A DNA stretch of 64,000 nt from Agroathelia rolfsii. Its lineage: Eukaryota; Basidiomycota; Agaricomycetes; Amylocorticiales; Amylocorticiaceae. The notes under the pieces were generated by a model. That model made no database searches and was not told where the DNA came from. It saw only the letters and a list, made by a program, of their open reading frames with translations. Below, piece by piece: positions 42,901 through 54,968 of the stretch (within the stretch, counting starts at the first letter, position 1; every line of letters begins with the position of its first letter). The DNA lies in contig JABRWF010000001.1 of NCBI GenBank assembly GCA_018343915.1, positions 372,001 through 436,000 of the forward strand. Direction: 5' to 3'. Position numbers and translations under genes: made by a program.

Positions 42901-43775
42901 TGTCACGACCCGCCAATGCACCCGGCCGCCGAACGTCCCGATCGCGCACATTGACATTTGCAAACAACTACGACGGAGCCACTGGCGACATCTTCCCTTC
43001 TGCATCGCCATGTGTCCCATGCATCGGAAGCGTTTCCGATATGTCCGCCGACGTTTCCCCGGAGCCATGTACATGGCCACCCTTCGCACTTCTTCTCCAT
43101 CATCAATGCGTTTCTGTCCATCAGAGTGTTCCACATGCCGACTGGACTTCTCGAAGACATTCCCTGAGTCGCCATGTGTCCCCACCAGTGGATCCTTCCT
43201 ATCTGGGAAGATTGCGCTTGGTTCTCTCTCACGATTGCGCTCTGATTGACGATCAGACCGCCGATGGTTCCGAAGGAATGCACCCCTGCCTTTGTGCACA
43301 GCGTGGCACAACTACCAGAGCGCGCGGCGCGCGCTATTACCTATTGTTCTTATTGTTTTCATGCATTTCTTTATTTATCATTTTCTCAACTACTGTACTT
43401 TGTATATATGTACTGTACCTGATGTAGTAGTTACAGTAGTCGGAAAATTAAGTGTGTTTGGCCCTAAACAAGCCCTACACCCGCTGCATAGCCAGCGGTC
43501 AACCTGTGGACTCGAGCATCCTTGAGTGTCTCGTCTAGTTATCTCGTCTCCGCTTGGTCTCTCCGCTCTACACCTGATCTCGCCGGACCTCCCGTTTAAC
43601 CTGCCATACGCTTGACTGCTCGCCGCATCACCCGTATTGCCGCAGGCCCCGAGATATCGAAGAGGCGACTCCACGAACCCACAGGGCTGCTATCTGGCAG
43701 TGAGCAGCTGTAGCAGTTAGCACTCCAGGGGCATCGCCGCACCGCCCGAGCTAGCTGCAAAGGCAGCTCTTGACA
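42901..43775 (+). repeat. Solo LTR-E (875 bp), TSD TCTTC
   Basis: TGTCACGACCCGCC ... CAGCTCTTGACA with perfect TCTTC duplications (42896-42900, 43776-43780) in LTR-C. It is the least decayed E copy, rich in CpG. Overlapping long frames on both strands are a consequence of its GC content, and no protein motif was recognised. Confidence 0.92.
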
Positions 43776-43931
43776 TCTTCCATCTTTGATGCTTCTTCTA
43801 TCATTGATCTTTCCTACACTGTACTTCTATTCTAACTCTTCTGATCCTTTCTCTTTCCTTTCTTCTATTTCCCTTGATGTGGAGTTAAGAACTATTCTTA
43901 GAGTACTTGTAAACAGTATATAGAGGCCTAC

Positions 43932-44786
43932 TGTCAAGGGTGCACTCCTTGACTTGACGAAATTACGGGTCAACACCCACAAATGTCTTCAAATCGAAAG
44001 AAAGCCCTTCTTAACACTAAGTCTTTATAAAGTACCTTACACACAAGTTTTCCCACAGATAGCACAGCCTTAATTCTATTGAAGGCATGCCCAGGTACTT
44101 TCTTAGCTTACGTGTACTCGATGCTCTTTATGTCTTTAAATCACATGCAAGGGGATTTGCACCACCTTCAAGTTAGAGAGAGAGAGAGAGAAAGGGGGGA
44201 GGGCTAGGATGTATGGCCTAGGCCTAGAGAGTGTACCCTGAAGGCGAAGATTTTATTAGTAATCTATTTAAAGTGAATACAATCCTGGGGTTACTTGCCT
44301 GAAGGCGAAGAGGTTGAAGCTGAGCTCTTCAGGACAAGTTACATGCACTATTTATACTGTTCTACAAGGGTCCGTGCGCAGCCTTGATGGTCTGTGCACA
44401 GAGGGAGATAAAAGTATAATTGGTGGCAATGCAGGGGAAGATCTTTGACCCTAACTCCACCGGGCATCCGTGTGGAGATCCGTTTCCGGACCGGTACCGG
44501 TAACCGTTAGGAATTGATCAGTGAAGGAAGTTTGTATTCCTAGGCTGTGCGTAATGATGAAAATAGAAGTGCGCACAGCCCCGAGATTACTCCTGTAACA
44601 TGCGGTTTGGAACACGTGAGGGCCAATCACATGACCACAGCACTGCCCACAGTCCACGCCCTAAAGGGGTAATTTTATAAGAAAAATAGAAAAAGAAAAA
44701 AAGAAAATGCAATAACTAATTAAGTATTTGTCCAAATAATACAAGAAAATAACCGAAAAATCGCCGAAAATTTCCTACTCATGACA
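43932..44786 (-). repeat. Solo LTR-K (855 bp), TSD CCTAC
   Basis: TGTCAAGGGTGCACTCC ... CTCATGACA, with perfect CCTAC duplications (43927-43931, 44787-44791). On the minus strand, CAGCTTCAACCTC sits between arms of the shared hairpin, then a predicted 61-nt intron (44298 to 44238) with GC donor (GCAAGT), ACTAAT and CTTCAG. Confidence 0.92.
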
Positions 44787-45184
44787 CCTACCCTTGGGGC
44801 CTTTGCAATCCAGCTTGACCACCTTTTGCCCTCTGAGTCATTCTCACTCACACCTGAAAGTTCTCATCCCCCACTTTCTCTCTTGTGTGTTTTACCCCCC
44901 CCATCATCATCTTTGACTTGTTATACCTAAACCCCAAGGTTAAGGGGATATGCTGTGACTCCATGCTCTAAGGGAGTATAATACTGAGTGAAAGCATGTG
45001 TTACCATGATGTGTGAACATGGACTCCTAGGATCAGGGAGTATAAAGAATTGTGTCTAGTCCAAGATAGCATATCCCATCTGGCAAAGGGACTTTAAAGA
45101 ATACCAGTGATTATATATTGCATGGAAGCCTTTATGAAACAGTGGGAGACCTTGCCTCTAGGTCTTTAAACATGAGTTGTACCT

Positions 45185-46193
45185 TGTCAAGGCTTACGTG
45201 CTTGACTTAACCAACAAACACAACCTGCTTGTAAGGTATGCAGGCAGGCTGTAAAGCCAGGTTTTACGTGTGTTACTAGGTTGGTTACTTATCGGAGACC
45301 CACATGCTCCCATTGCTACTCTTTGTAATAGTGTGTTCTAGCGACTACTTTGCTAGGCTTGTGTTCAGTACTCTAGACATGATGTCTTCCCGTATACTTG
45401 CTTTGCATCAAATAGTTTCTATAATGCTTCTTACTTGAGATAGGCAGCTTAGCCCACTGTGGTCAACAAATCTCCGCAAGGTCTTTTTACTGCCTTGACC
45501 TAAATAAATAGGGTTTTGTGTTTCATGTGCAATGCCTCCTATGTATTGAGGACTTATGACCTTATGCCTTCTTATAACAAGGCCTATATGTATGCTTACT
45601 AAGATGCCCTTAAGGCCTTACACTTAATAAGAGGAAAAGTAAAGAGGGAGGGATGGGCTAGGACTTGGATAAGCCTGAAGGCAAAAATATATTAGTTTTT
45701 ATGTAAGCATATAAATAGGGGGGTGCCCTTACCTGAAGGCGAAAAGGTCAAAGCTAAGATTCAGGTAAGGGCTACAGGATTGTATTTATACATAAAATGA
45801 AGGGCCCGTGTGCAGCCTCAATGGTCTGTGCACAGCGGGGTTTGTAAGCGGAAATGACTAGAATGCAGGGGCAGTGCTTTACGACTAAGTCCAATGAGCA
45901 TCTGATCAGAGTGATGAGTCTAGTACTCCTTAGTAATTGCACAGTGATTGGAATGTTCCTGGTTCCTGAGTCTAGACCTTTTGATGAAAAGGAATGATCT
46001 AGACTCTGCCTTCCTAATATACTCTTGTCATGAGCACTCCTGTCACGTGGGGCTAACACAGCCAGTCACACATGCGTCAAGATATTGCCTGCAAGGTATT
46101 TTGTCCATATCTTAATGAATAAAAATCGTAAAAATATAATAAAAATATGTATATATCCATAAAGAAAAGGCAAAAAATATCCAACTCATAACA
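45185..46193 (-). repeat. LTR-A, reverse, at a rearranged junction
   Basis: Complete ~1009-bp family A LTR. Left of it is LTR-C and right of it is pol of element A3, not the same host sequence, and no matching 5-bp duplication is present (TACCT and ACCCT). It may mark a recombination point between dispersed A LTRs. Confidence 0.85.
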
Positions 46194-47546
46194 ACCCTGG
46201 TCAGCATAAAACCCTAGAACTAGTGTCCCAGAACTACTGGTGGCCTGGTATGACTAAGGCCATAAACAAATATATAGAAACCTACTAAATCTGTATCTAG
46301 AACAAGTCCTCATGCCTCCCTGCCTTTGGCCCCCTCAAACCTCTCCCAACTCCAATACGGCCCTGGGATCATATTACTATGGACATGATCATTAAGCTCC
46401 CTGATTCCTAAGGATATGATAGCATTCTAGTTATGGTAGACTAGTTCTCCAAGATAACATATATCATTCCAATGACAGAAAAAATTAATGCCATTGGGAC
46501 AGCTAAACTACTCTAGTCACAAGTATTTAAGCTTCATGGATTACCATCTAGGATAACCTTAGATAGGGGTCCCCAGTTTACTAGTAAGGTTATGAAGGAA
46601 GTACATAAACATCTTGGTATTACTATGGCTATATCTATAGCGTACCACCCCTAGACTGATGGCCAATCTGAACATGTTAACCAGGAACTAGAAGCTTACC
46701 TGAGGTTCTTTATATCACACCACCAGGATGATTAGGCTTGATTACTCCCTTCTGCCAAATTCACATTGAACAACTGTCAATATTCTGCTACCAAGATGTC
46801 ACCCTTCAGAATAAACTATGGCTTTGATCCCCGAATAGATTTCTCACTTGCTGGAATCTTCGAGACTCCTGCTGTGGAAGACTGGCTACATGCAATATCC
46901 AATACACAAGCCAATGCACAAGCTGCTTTGAACCTAGCTGCAGAAAGGATGAAGGAATTATTTGATAAGTATGTCTAAGAGTCTCCTCAATAGCAAAAAG
47001 GAGACAAAGTATGGTTGTCTACCAAAAATCTAAAAACATCCCAGCCCACTAGAAAACTATCTGCCAAGTTTGCAGGTCCCTATGAAATCCTAGAAAGGAT
47101 TGGCCCCCTTGTATATTGTCTAAAGATTCCTTGCACCTGGTCTATCCATGATGTTTTCCATGTTTCCCTCTTATCAGCATATAAACCATCTGAATGAGAC
47201 CAACCTCCATCCAAACCTGTGGAAGTTGAGGGAGAAGAAGAATGGGAGGTTGATAAAATCAAGGATTCTAGGATTTCTGGACAGCCCAAGCAGCCTGAAT
47301 ATCTGGTTAGTTGGAAAGATACTCCTAGAGAAGACAATTGGGAACCTACCAATAACCTTATATATGCCAAGGCTAGGATATGAGATTTCCACAAGAGGCA
47401 CCCTAATGTACCTAAATGCTTAAACACTGCAGTCTTTGGGGAATTATCTTTCAGACCAATTGAGAATTACATGGAGACAATGACAGAAGAAAATGCTGGA
47501 TGGGAACTAGGGAAGTTCTAGAGTAACTCCCTTGAGAAAGGGGTAA
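46194..47546 (+). pseudogene. A3 pol 3' part (integrase to chromodomain)
   Basis: Homologous to A1 pol from the integrase zinc region (GQHKTLE) to the end. The core motif TSDRG has become TLDRG, and GQSE remains. The frame is broken by many stops and single-base changes. The codon before the GPY/F domain is TAA (46976-46978), the position that is TGA in A1 and TAA in A2. GPY/F and the chromodomain follow at 47057-47380. The 5' part of the element is absent. Confidence 0.88.
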
Positions 47547-47966
47547 TGTTATGAATTGGACATTTTTTGCATTTTCCTTATGGACATATACATATTTTTA
47601 CTGTATTTTTACGATTTTTATTGACTAAAATATGGATGAAATACCTTGTAGGTGACGTCTTGATGTATATATAACTGGCTATGTTAGCCCTATATGATAG
47701 GAGCGCTTGTGACAAGAGTATATTAGGAAGGTGGAGTCTAGACCATTCCCTTTCATCAAAAGGTCTAGACTTAGGAACTAGGGTCATTCCAATCACTGTG
47801 CAATTACTAAGGAGTACTAGACTCATCATTTTGATTGGTTGCTCATTGGACTTAGTCATAAAGTACTGCCCCTGCATTCTAGTCATTTCTACTTATAAAC
47901 CCTGCTGTGCACAGACCATTAAGACTGCATATGGGCCCTTCATTTTGTGTATAAATACAAGCCTAT

Positions 47967-48978
47967 TGTCAAGGCTTACGCACTTGACTCTACCAAAAGA
48001 CACAACCCGCTGTAAGGTATGCGGGCGGGCTGTAAAGCCAGGTTTTACGTGTACGACTTGTTTGGTATTCTTTATTCAGACACCCACGTGCTCCCGTTGC
48101 TACCTTTCGTAATAGTATACTCTAAGCTTTACTTTGCTAAGATCGTGGTCGGTACTCTAGCCGGAGGCTTCCCGTGTACTCTCTTCGCATCAAATAAGGC
48201 TTATAGTATTTCTTACTGAGGATAGGCAGCTTAGCCCTCCGTGGTCTACGTAATGTCTGCTAGGTCTTGTTTCTGCCTAGGCCTAAATGAATAGGGCTTG
48301 AATGTCACGCGCAAATGCCTCCTGTTTATATTGAGGGCTTTCCAAGACTTAGGCCCTCTGATACTAGGGCACGTATGTACTACTTAGATGCCTATGAGGC
48401 CTTACTCTAAATAGAAAAGGGGTAGAGAGAGAGGGTGAGGTGGGCTAGGACGTGTAAGCCTGAAGGCGAAAAATATATTAGTTTATGTGCTAAATACAAA
48501 AGGGGGGTTGCCCTTACCTGAAGGCGAAAAGGTCGAAGCTAAGGTTCAGGTAAGGGTTACATGCTTGTATTTATACATAAAACAAAGGGCCCGTGCGCAG
48601 CCTTAATGGTCTGTGCGCAGCAGGGTTCGTAAGCGGAAATGACAGTAATGCAGGGGCAGTGCTTTGTGCCTAAGTCCGATGAGCAACCGATCGGAATGAT
48701 GAGTCTAGTACTCCTTAGTAATCGCACAGTGATCGGAACGACCCTGGTTCCTGAGTCTAGACTTTTTGATGAAAAGAAATAGTCTAGACTCCGCCTTCCT
48801 AATATACTCTTGTCACGAGCACTCCTGTCACGTGGGGCTAACACAGCCAGTCACACGCGTGTCAAGATGTCGCTTGCAAGGTATTTTGTCCATATCTCAT
48901 TCAATAAAAATCATAAAAATATAGTAAAAATATGTACAAGTTCGTAAGAAAAAGGCGAAAAATGTCCAACTCATAACA
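47967..48978 (-). repeat. Solo LTR-A in an LTR-A, TSD CCTAT
   Basis: 1012 bp with perfect CCTAT duplications (47962-47966, 48979-48983). It is opposite in orientation to the LTR it sits in and less decayed than its host. Confidence 0.93.
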
Positions 48979-49418
48979 CCTATAGCCCTTACCTGAACCT
49001 TAGCTTCAACCTTCTCACCTTCAGGTAAGGGCATTCCCCCTTGTACTTAAATACACATTAACTAATATATTTCTTGCCTTCAGGCTTGTACCCATCCTAG
49101 CTATATATCCCCTTCCCTCTCTACCTCTCTCCTCATTAAGTATAAGGCCTCAAGGGCAGCTTTGTGAGTGTACCCATAGGCCTTGATATAAAAAGGCAGT
49201 AAGATCTTAAGTCCTCAATACATTAGGAGGCATTGTGCATGATAAATCCAGTTCATTCTGGTCAAGGCAGTAACAAGTCCTTATGGGGATTACATAGACC
49301 ATGGTGGGCTAAGCTATCTATCTCCAGTAAGAAATACTTGATTTACTATTTGATGCAAAGCAAGTATATAGGAAGACAAACAAGTCTAGAGTACTAACTA
49401 CAAGCCTAGCAAAGTAGT

Positions 49419-51142
49419 TGTCATGAGTTGATCTTGTGGCCTATCCTGTTCTCCTAATTTTTCTGTATTTTCTACTATTTTTCTTGAATTTCTACCTTTT
49501 GATTTGAGTATATAGGCTTCATTTCTTTATTTTGGGTTTATTGCTGCATTGTTCATATGGTACTGTACTTCATTTAGGTATGCTTCCTGATCTTCTGATG
49601 TATATCATTGATTTACTTCTCCTATCTCTGATGCTTCTTTCATCTTTGATCTTTCCTATACTATACTTCTGTTCTAACTCCTCTGATCCTTTCTCTTTCC
49701 TTTCTTCTATTTCCCTTGATGTTATGAGTTATAAATTTGGACTATAGATTTTTCATTATTATTTAAAACATGTGTTATATTTCATTTCATTTTTCTTTTA
49801 TTTTATTACCCTTAGAGCATGGTCTGTAGGCAGTGAGCAGTTCTATAATTGGCCTTCATGTGACTAAGCCGCATGCTACAGGAGTAATCGTGAGTTGTGT
49901 GTTTCCTGTTCACCATTCCGCACAACTCCGGAGTACAAACCTCCGATCACTGACCAATTCCTAATAGATACTGGTTCTGCTACACACCTCCAAGCTTCCA
50001 CTCCCAAGCTCCTGCAGAGCTCTGCTCCTGAGCGTGGAACCTCTGGAAGTGTTGTATCTCTGCATGGCTACCTGTCGGAGTTAGGGAAAAGGTCTTTCCC
50101 CGCATACTCTACTTTCTCTTGGTCTTTCCTCCACGTCGAAACTAGTGCGGAGCTTTCGTAGTAGTATAAGTAGTGTATATAACTTGTCCTGAAAGGCCAG
50201 CTTTGACCTCTTTGCCTTCAGGCAAGTATTCAGGTTGTATTTCATTAAAGTAGATTACTAATAAAAACTTTGCCTTCAGGGTTCACTAACCTCCAGGCCT
50301 AGCCCAACATCTTAGCATATTTCTCATCTTACTTAGTAGGGTGAAATTCCCTAGATTATTTAGTTAGGATGCATGACACATGAATCAGAACCTCCAGAGT
50401 CTCCGCTCTCCTCTGGCTTAAGTCTCCAGAAGCTTTGTAAGACATAAGCAGAGTATCCTTACCCCCCCCAATAGATATAGGGGTTTGTGTAGTGTGGGAA
50501 AACTTGAGTCTTAGGTACTTTGCTAAGTGTTAGGAGGTTGTTTTTGATTATCTCTGCATAGTCAAGAGTGATCCCTTGACACTTGATGTGGAGTTAAGAA
50601 CTATTCTTAGAGTACTTGTAAACAGTATATAGAGGCCTGCCCATAGGGCCTTTGCAATCCAGCTTGACCACCTTTTGCTTTCTGAGTCATTCTCACTCAT
50701 ATCTGAAAGTTCTCATCTCCTACTCTCTCTCTTATGTATTTTACCCCCCCCCTCATCATTATCTTTGACTTGTTATACCTGGACCCCAAGATTAAGGGGA
50801 TATGCTGTGACTCCATACTCTAAGGGAGTATAATACTGAGTGAAAGCATGTGTCACTATAATGTGTGAATATGGACTCCTAGAATCAGGGAGTATAAAGA
50901 ATTGTGTCTAGTCCAAGACAGCATGTCCCATCTGGTAAAGGGACTTTAAAGAATACCAGTGATTATATGTTGCATAGAAGCCTTCATGAAACAGTGGGAG
51001 ATCTTGCCTCTAGGTCTTTAAACATGAGTTGCACCTCTCTACTAGGGGAGATTAAAGATATCAGTAGTACCTCCCCCCCCCTTTGCCTAGCCTTCCCAGG
51101 CTAGATGTGTTTGGTTGGTTTGAGTCATGAGTGACCCATGAC
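49419..51142 (+). repeat. Solo LTR-C holding LTR-D, TSD GTAGT
   Basis: TGTCATGAGTTGATC ... GTGACCCATGACA with perfect GTAGT duplications (49414-49418, 51143-51147). The net length is 857 bp after removing LTR-D and its TSD. Confidence 0.92.
49720..50581 (+). repeat. Solo LTR-D (862 bp), TSD CTTGA
   Basis: TGTTATGAGTTATAA ... CCCTTGACA with perfect CTTGA duplications (49715-49719, 50582-50586). Near 50175-50280 lie GTATATAA, the hairpin arms (50182-50193 and 50217-50227) around CAGCTTTGACCTC, and a predicted 58-nt intron (50222-50279) with a GC donor. Confidence 0.93.
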
Positions 51143-52442
51143 AGTAGTGAATAAGGTATACTATTATAAAGAGCAGAAATGGAAGTACGTGGGTCCCTGA
51201 TAAATATTCAACCCAGTAACACATGTAAAACCTGGCCTTATGGCCCACCTTCATACCTTACAGAAGGTTGTGTTTATTAGATAAAGTCAAGTACACAAGC
51301 CTTGACACATGCTGTGCAACCTGCCATCCAGAGGCATTGAGCCATAGGACCATACCAGCCATAGAAGACAAGCAACAGGATAACACTGTGATGGATCATA
51401 ACCCTAGAATAAGTACAAACCCACCGTCAAGAGGCATTGAGCCTCAAGGACCATCCCAGCTACAAAGATGAGCAATGGGACAACACTGCAATAGATTACA
51501 ACCTATAGGACAAGCACAGACACCAGGGGGTGCTAGGCACAATAGTGATGGCCATTCCATCATTGTGCTAATAATTTTCATTTGCTCAACATTACCCAGC
51601 CCTAGGCTATTGAGCCAAATGCACAAAGACCAAACCCACTACATTTAGCTCAAAACAAACAACAAGTCTAGCATAGCACCAGCAACCAGAAGATACTGGC
51701 ACATATAGGAATTAACCACTAGGGTGTCAAGAGCTGCCTTTGCAGCTAGCTCAGGTAGTGCAGCAATACCCCTGAGGCACTAGTTGCTAAGCAGCTTACT
51801 GCCAGATGGCAGCCCTGTGGGTTTATGGAGTTGCCTCTTTGATATCTCAGGGCCTGCAGCGATATGGGTGGCGTGGCAAGCAGTCACGGTGTTTGGCAAG
51901 TTGAGCAGGAGGTCCAGCGAGATCAGGTATAGAGCGGGAGATGATAAGCCAGAGGGAGAGAACAGAATGAGATACTCAAGGACACTCAAGTCCACAGGTT
52001 GACCACTGGCTATGCAGCAGGTATAGGCTGGGTTAGGGTGATACACACTTAATTTTCCGACTACTATATCTACTACATCAGGTACAGTATATATATATGA
52101 AGTACAGTAGTTGTAAAAATAATAAATAAAGAAATGCATGAAAACAATAAAGACAATAAAGATCTAGTGCACACTGCATGCTCTGGTAGTTGTGCCATGC
52201 TGTGCACAAAGGCAGGGATGCATTCCTTTGGAACCATTGGCAGTCTGATTGTCAATCAGAGTGCAATCATAGTAGGGAATCAAGCGTGATCTTCCCAGAT
52301 AGGAAGGATCCACTGGTGGGGGCACATAGTAACTTGGGGATTGACATTGAGAAGGCCAGTTGGCATGTAGAATGCTCTGATGGACAGAAGTGTATTGATG
52401 ATGGGAAGGAAGTGCAAGGGGCGGCCTTGCACATAGCTCCAG

Positions 52443-53642
52443 TATCAAGGCTTGTGCGCTTGACTAATCCAACAAACACAACCTTCTGTAAGGTACGAAG
52501 GCGGGCTGTAAAGCTGGGTTTTACATGTGTTACTAGGTTAGATATTTCAATGAATACCCACGTGCTCCCGTTACTACCTCTTTGTAATAGTGTAATTCTC
52601 TAGTACTTTACTAGGCTTGTGTATTGGTACTCTAGATGTATTGTCTTCCCATATTACTTACTTTGTGTCAAATACTATTGAAATACTTCTTACTCGAAGT
52701 AGGCGGCTTAGCCCACCATGGTCTACTGATGTTTGCAGGGACTTGTTACTGCCCTAGCCTAAATGAATAGGACTTGGTTCATGCGCACTGCCTCCTTGTA
52801 TTGAGGACTTATAACTTGGGCTACCCTCTGGTACTAGGGCTTATATAAACTACTTAGATGCCCTTAGGCCTTACACTAAATAGTGGAGAGAGTATATGTG
52901 TGTTAGAATGGGCAATCCATGCCTTGATGGGAGTGACGGAGTCACAGTCACATAGAGTGTGACTGTAATATGTAGCTACGGATTTTTGTAGTAGTTACTC
53001 TATTCGTTTGTCCGCATACCGCGTCCAAGTACAAGGACAAGCGTAATGCAATCTTGCTTTTGACTCATTACTGGCTGGCTCGCTTTTCTCACAGAGAGGT
53101 GGTTGTGGGCTAGGAAAAACAAGCCTGAAGGCGAGGTATATTAGTTTTATGTAGAGAATACAAAATAGGGGGTACCCTTACCTGAAGGTAAGGAGGTCGA
53201 AGCTAAGGTTCAGATAAGGGCTACATGCTTGTATTTATATGTAAATGAAAGGGCCTTTGCACAGCTTTGATGGTCTGTGTGCAGCCGGGGTTTGTAAGCA
53301 GGAACATGTAAAATGCAGGGGTAGTGCTTTAAGACTAAGTCCAATGAGCAACTGATCAGAATGATGAGTCTAGTACTCCTTAGTAATTGCACAGTGATCG
53401 GAATGACCCTGGTTCCTGAGTCTAGACCTTTTGATGAAAAGGAATGATCTAGGCTCCGCCTTCCTAATATACTCTTGTCACAAGCACTCCTGTCACGTGG
53501 GGCTAACACAGCTAGTTACACATGCGTTAAGATGTCGCCTGCAAGGTATTTTGTCCATTTCTCAGTCAATAAAAATTGTAAAAATACAATAAATTATGTA
53601 CATGTTTGTAAGGAAAAGGCAAAAAATGTCCAACTCATAACA
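52443..53642 (-). repeat. LTR-A in LTR-E, holding a T LTR
   Basis: TATCAAGG ... CTCATAACA. Flanking TCCAG and TCTGG are an imperfect duplication. The E sequence joins across it. A 193-bp T LTR (52901-53093) interrupts it. Confidence 0.85.
52901..53093 (+). repeat. Solo T LTR (193 bp), no TSD
   Basis: TGTTAGAATGGG ... TTTCTCACA, exactly 193 bp. Flanks ATGTG and GAGAG do not match, unlike T2 and T6, so either the target changed or the LTR arose by exchange. Confidence 0.9.
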
Positions 53643-54030
53643 TCTGGGGAAACATTGGCAGACACATTGGAAATGCTTCCAATGTACGGGGTACATAGCA
53701 ACTTAGAAGGGAGGGCATCACTAGTGGTTCTGTTGTAAGTATTTGCATAGTTGATGTGTATGATTGGGATGTTTGGCAGCTAGGTATGTTGGCAGGTCAT
53801 GACACAGGGCCTAATTATGCATGTATGGCTGCTGCAATTTCTGTTTTGGATTTTCAGGTGTAAGTGGTATCTTGCACTTTTTCATTTCTTTCTCTTTATT
53901 CTCATTTCTTATTGCATACACTACTCTACCTACATCTATACTACCTACATAGGATTTTCTTTTCTCTTTGATTGTATTTCCTTTGGGTTTAATTGCAAGG
54001 ATTGAGGGGGTGTGTTAGAATGGGCAATCC

Positions 54031-54708
54031 TGTCAAACACGTACAGAGGCGGAGTTCCGGCGGAACAGTGCGGAGGTATCGGATGGCGGAGGGCGGAGGT
54101 CCGGAGGAGCACAGGGGTATGTGTGATGAAGCGGAAGGATGGGTGAGCAGATATTGCGGAGAGCACCGGACTTGGCCAAGACTTATGTGTCAGGCCCTTG
54201 ACTAGTCGCGGTCCAGTGGAGAGGGAGAATCGTACAAGGAGGAGGTTGGGAAGTTTAGTCGATTTCCGAACTGAGTAACTAAGTACATGCAAGGCATTGT
54301 ATTTATACTAAATTGTTCTAGGAGCATACTCAGTGGAAAGGGGTGAGGCCAATCGACCGAAATGTACAGAATGGAGTGAATCATACAAAAGAAAACTGAA
54401 AGACAAAAGGGTACATGTGGAAATAAGGAATGAGGGGCAGGAGCCATATGGGAGAAAGGGACAATGGAATGGAAGATGGAATGGAAATGTAGTGATCGGA
54501 ACAGTAGGAAAGTCCGGCGGAGAACCCGCGTCGTCTCGAACGCAGTATGTCGGAAGCAAACAGGGAAGCGGTGGAGGTTCGGACAGGAGGGAGCGGAGCA
54601 TAGGACTCCGGAGTTCCGCCCATGCTAGTACAGGAATTGGAGCGCGGAGCTAGCCTGGTGCGGAGATTGGTCCCGGAGTTGGTGTTCTGGGAGTGGCGTA
54701 TAATAGTG
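54031..54708 (-). repeat. 3' LTR of B
   Basis: Begins TGTCAAACACG and matches the right LTR with scattered transitions. The inner end near 54705 is followed by a C run (minus-strand polypurine AAGGGGGGGA). The exact inner boundary is uncertain because the terminal ~10 bases differ from the other LTR. Confidence 0.85.
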
Positions 54709-54968
54709 TCCCCCCCTTAGGTCCTGAGCCCACGAAGGATGGAGAAAAAAGGTCGATGCGTCGGAGCTTGAAAATCTCGGAGGTCCTCTGATGGGAGAGA
54801 GGAAAGGAATTTTATGTAGGTTTTTGTGCATATTTCTTGAAGTAAAATGTCCGTGGTCGAAGTATAAATGAACATGAGAGCAAACAACAAACAGGGAGGT
54901 AAGGAACTATAGTAGAGGGTTTAGGAAGAAACAGAAAGGTATATAAGTGAAAAATAGTGGAGAGGAAA

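Larger units (their letters stand above)
42697..45184 (+). repeat. LTR-C, forward, holding E and K, 3'-truncated
   Basis: Starts TGTCATGAGTTGATC. It is interrupted by LTR-E (42901-43775) and LTR-K (43932-44786), and runs to 45184, about 80-100 bp short of the full C end, where a reverse LTR-A begins. About 748 bp of C remain. Confidence 0.85.
47547..51307 (+). repeat. 3' LTR of A3, split by LTR-A and LTR-C
   Basis: Begins TGTTATGAATTGGAC after the polypurine tract, is interrupted by a solo LTR-A (47967-48978) and by LTR-C (49419-51142, itself holding LTR-D), and ends AGCCTTGACA at 51307. This is a four-level nest: A3, then C, then D, plus A beside them. Confidence 0.88.
51725..53804 (-). repeat. 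Solo LTR-E, holding LTR-A, TSD TAGGG/CAGGG
   Basis: TGTCAAGAGCTGCC ... GGTCATGACA, flanked by TAGGG (51720-51724) and CAGGG (53805-53809), a duplication with one C-to-T change, in the T-element interior. LTR-A interrupts it at 52443-53642. Confidence 0.88.

Noticed and set aside
42883..43427. Long overlapping frames on both strands of LTR-E, up to 205 codons.
   Set aside because: They lie within a solo LTR of high GC content, are overlapped by equally long antisense frames and carry no motif.
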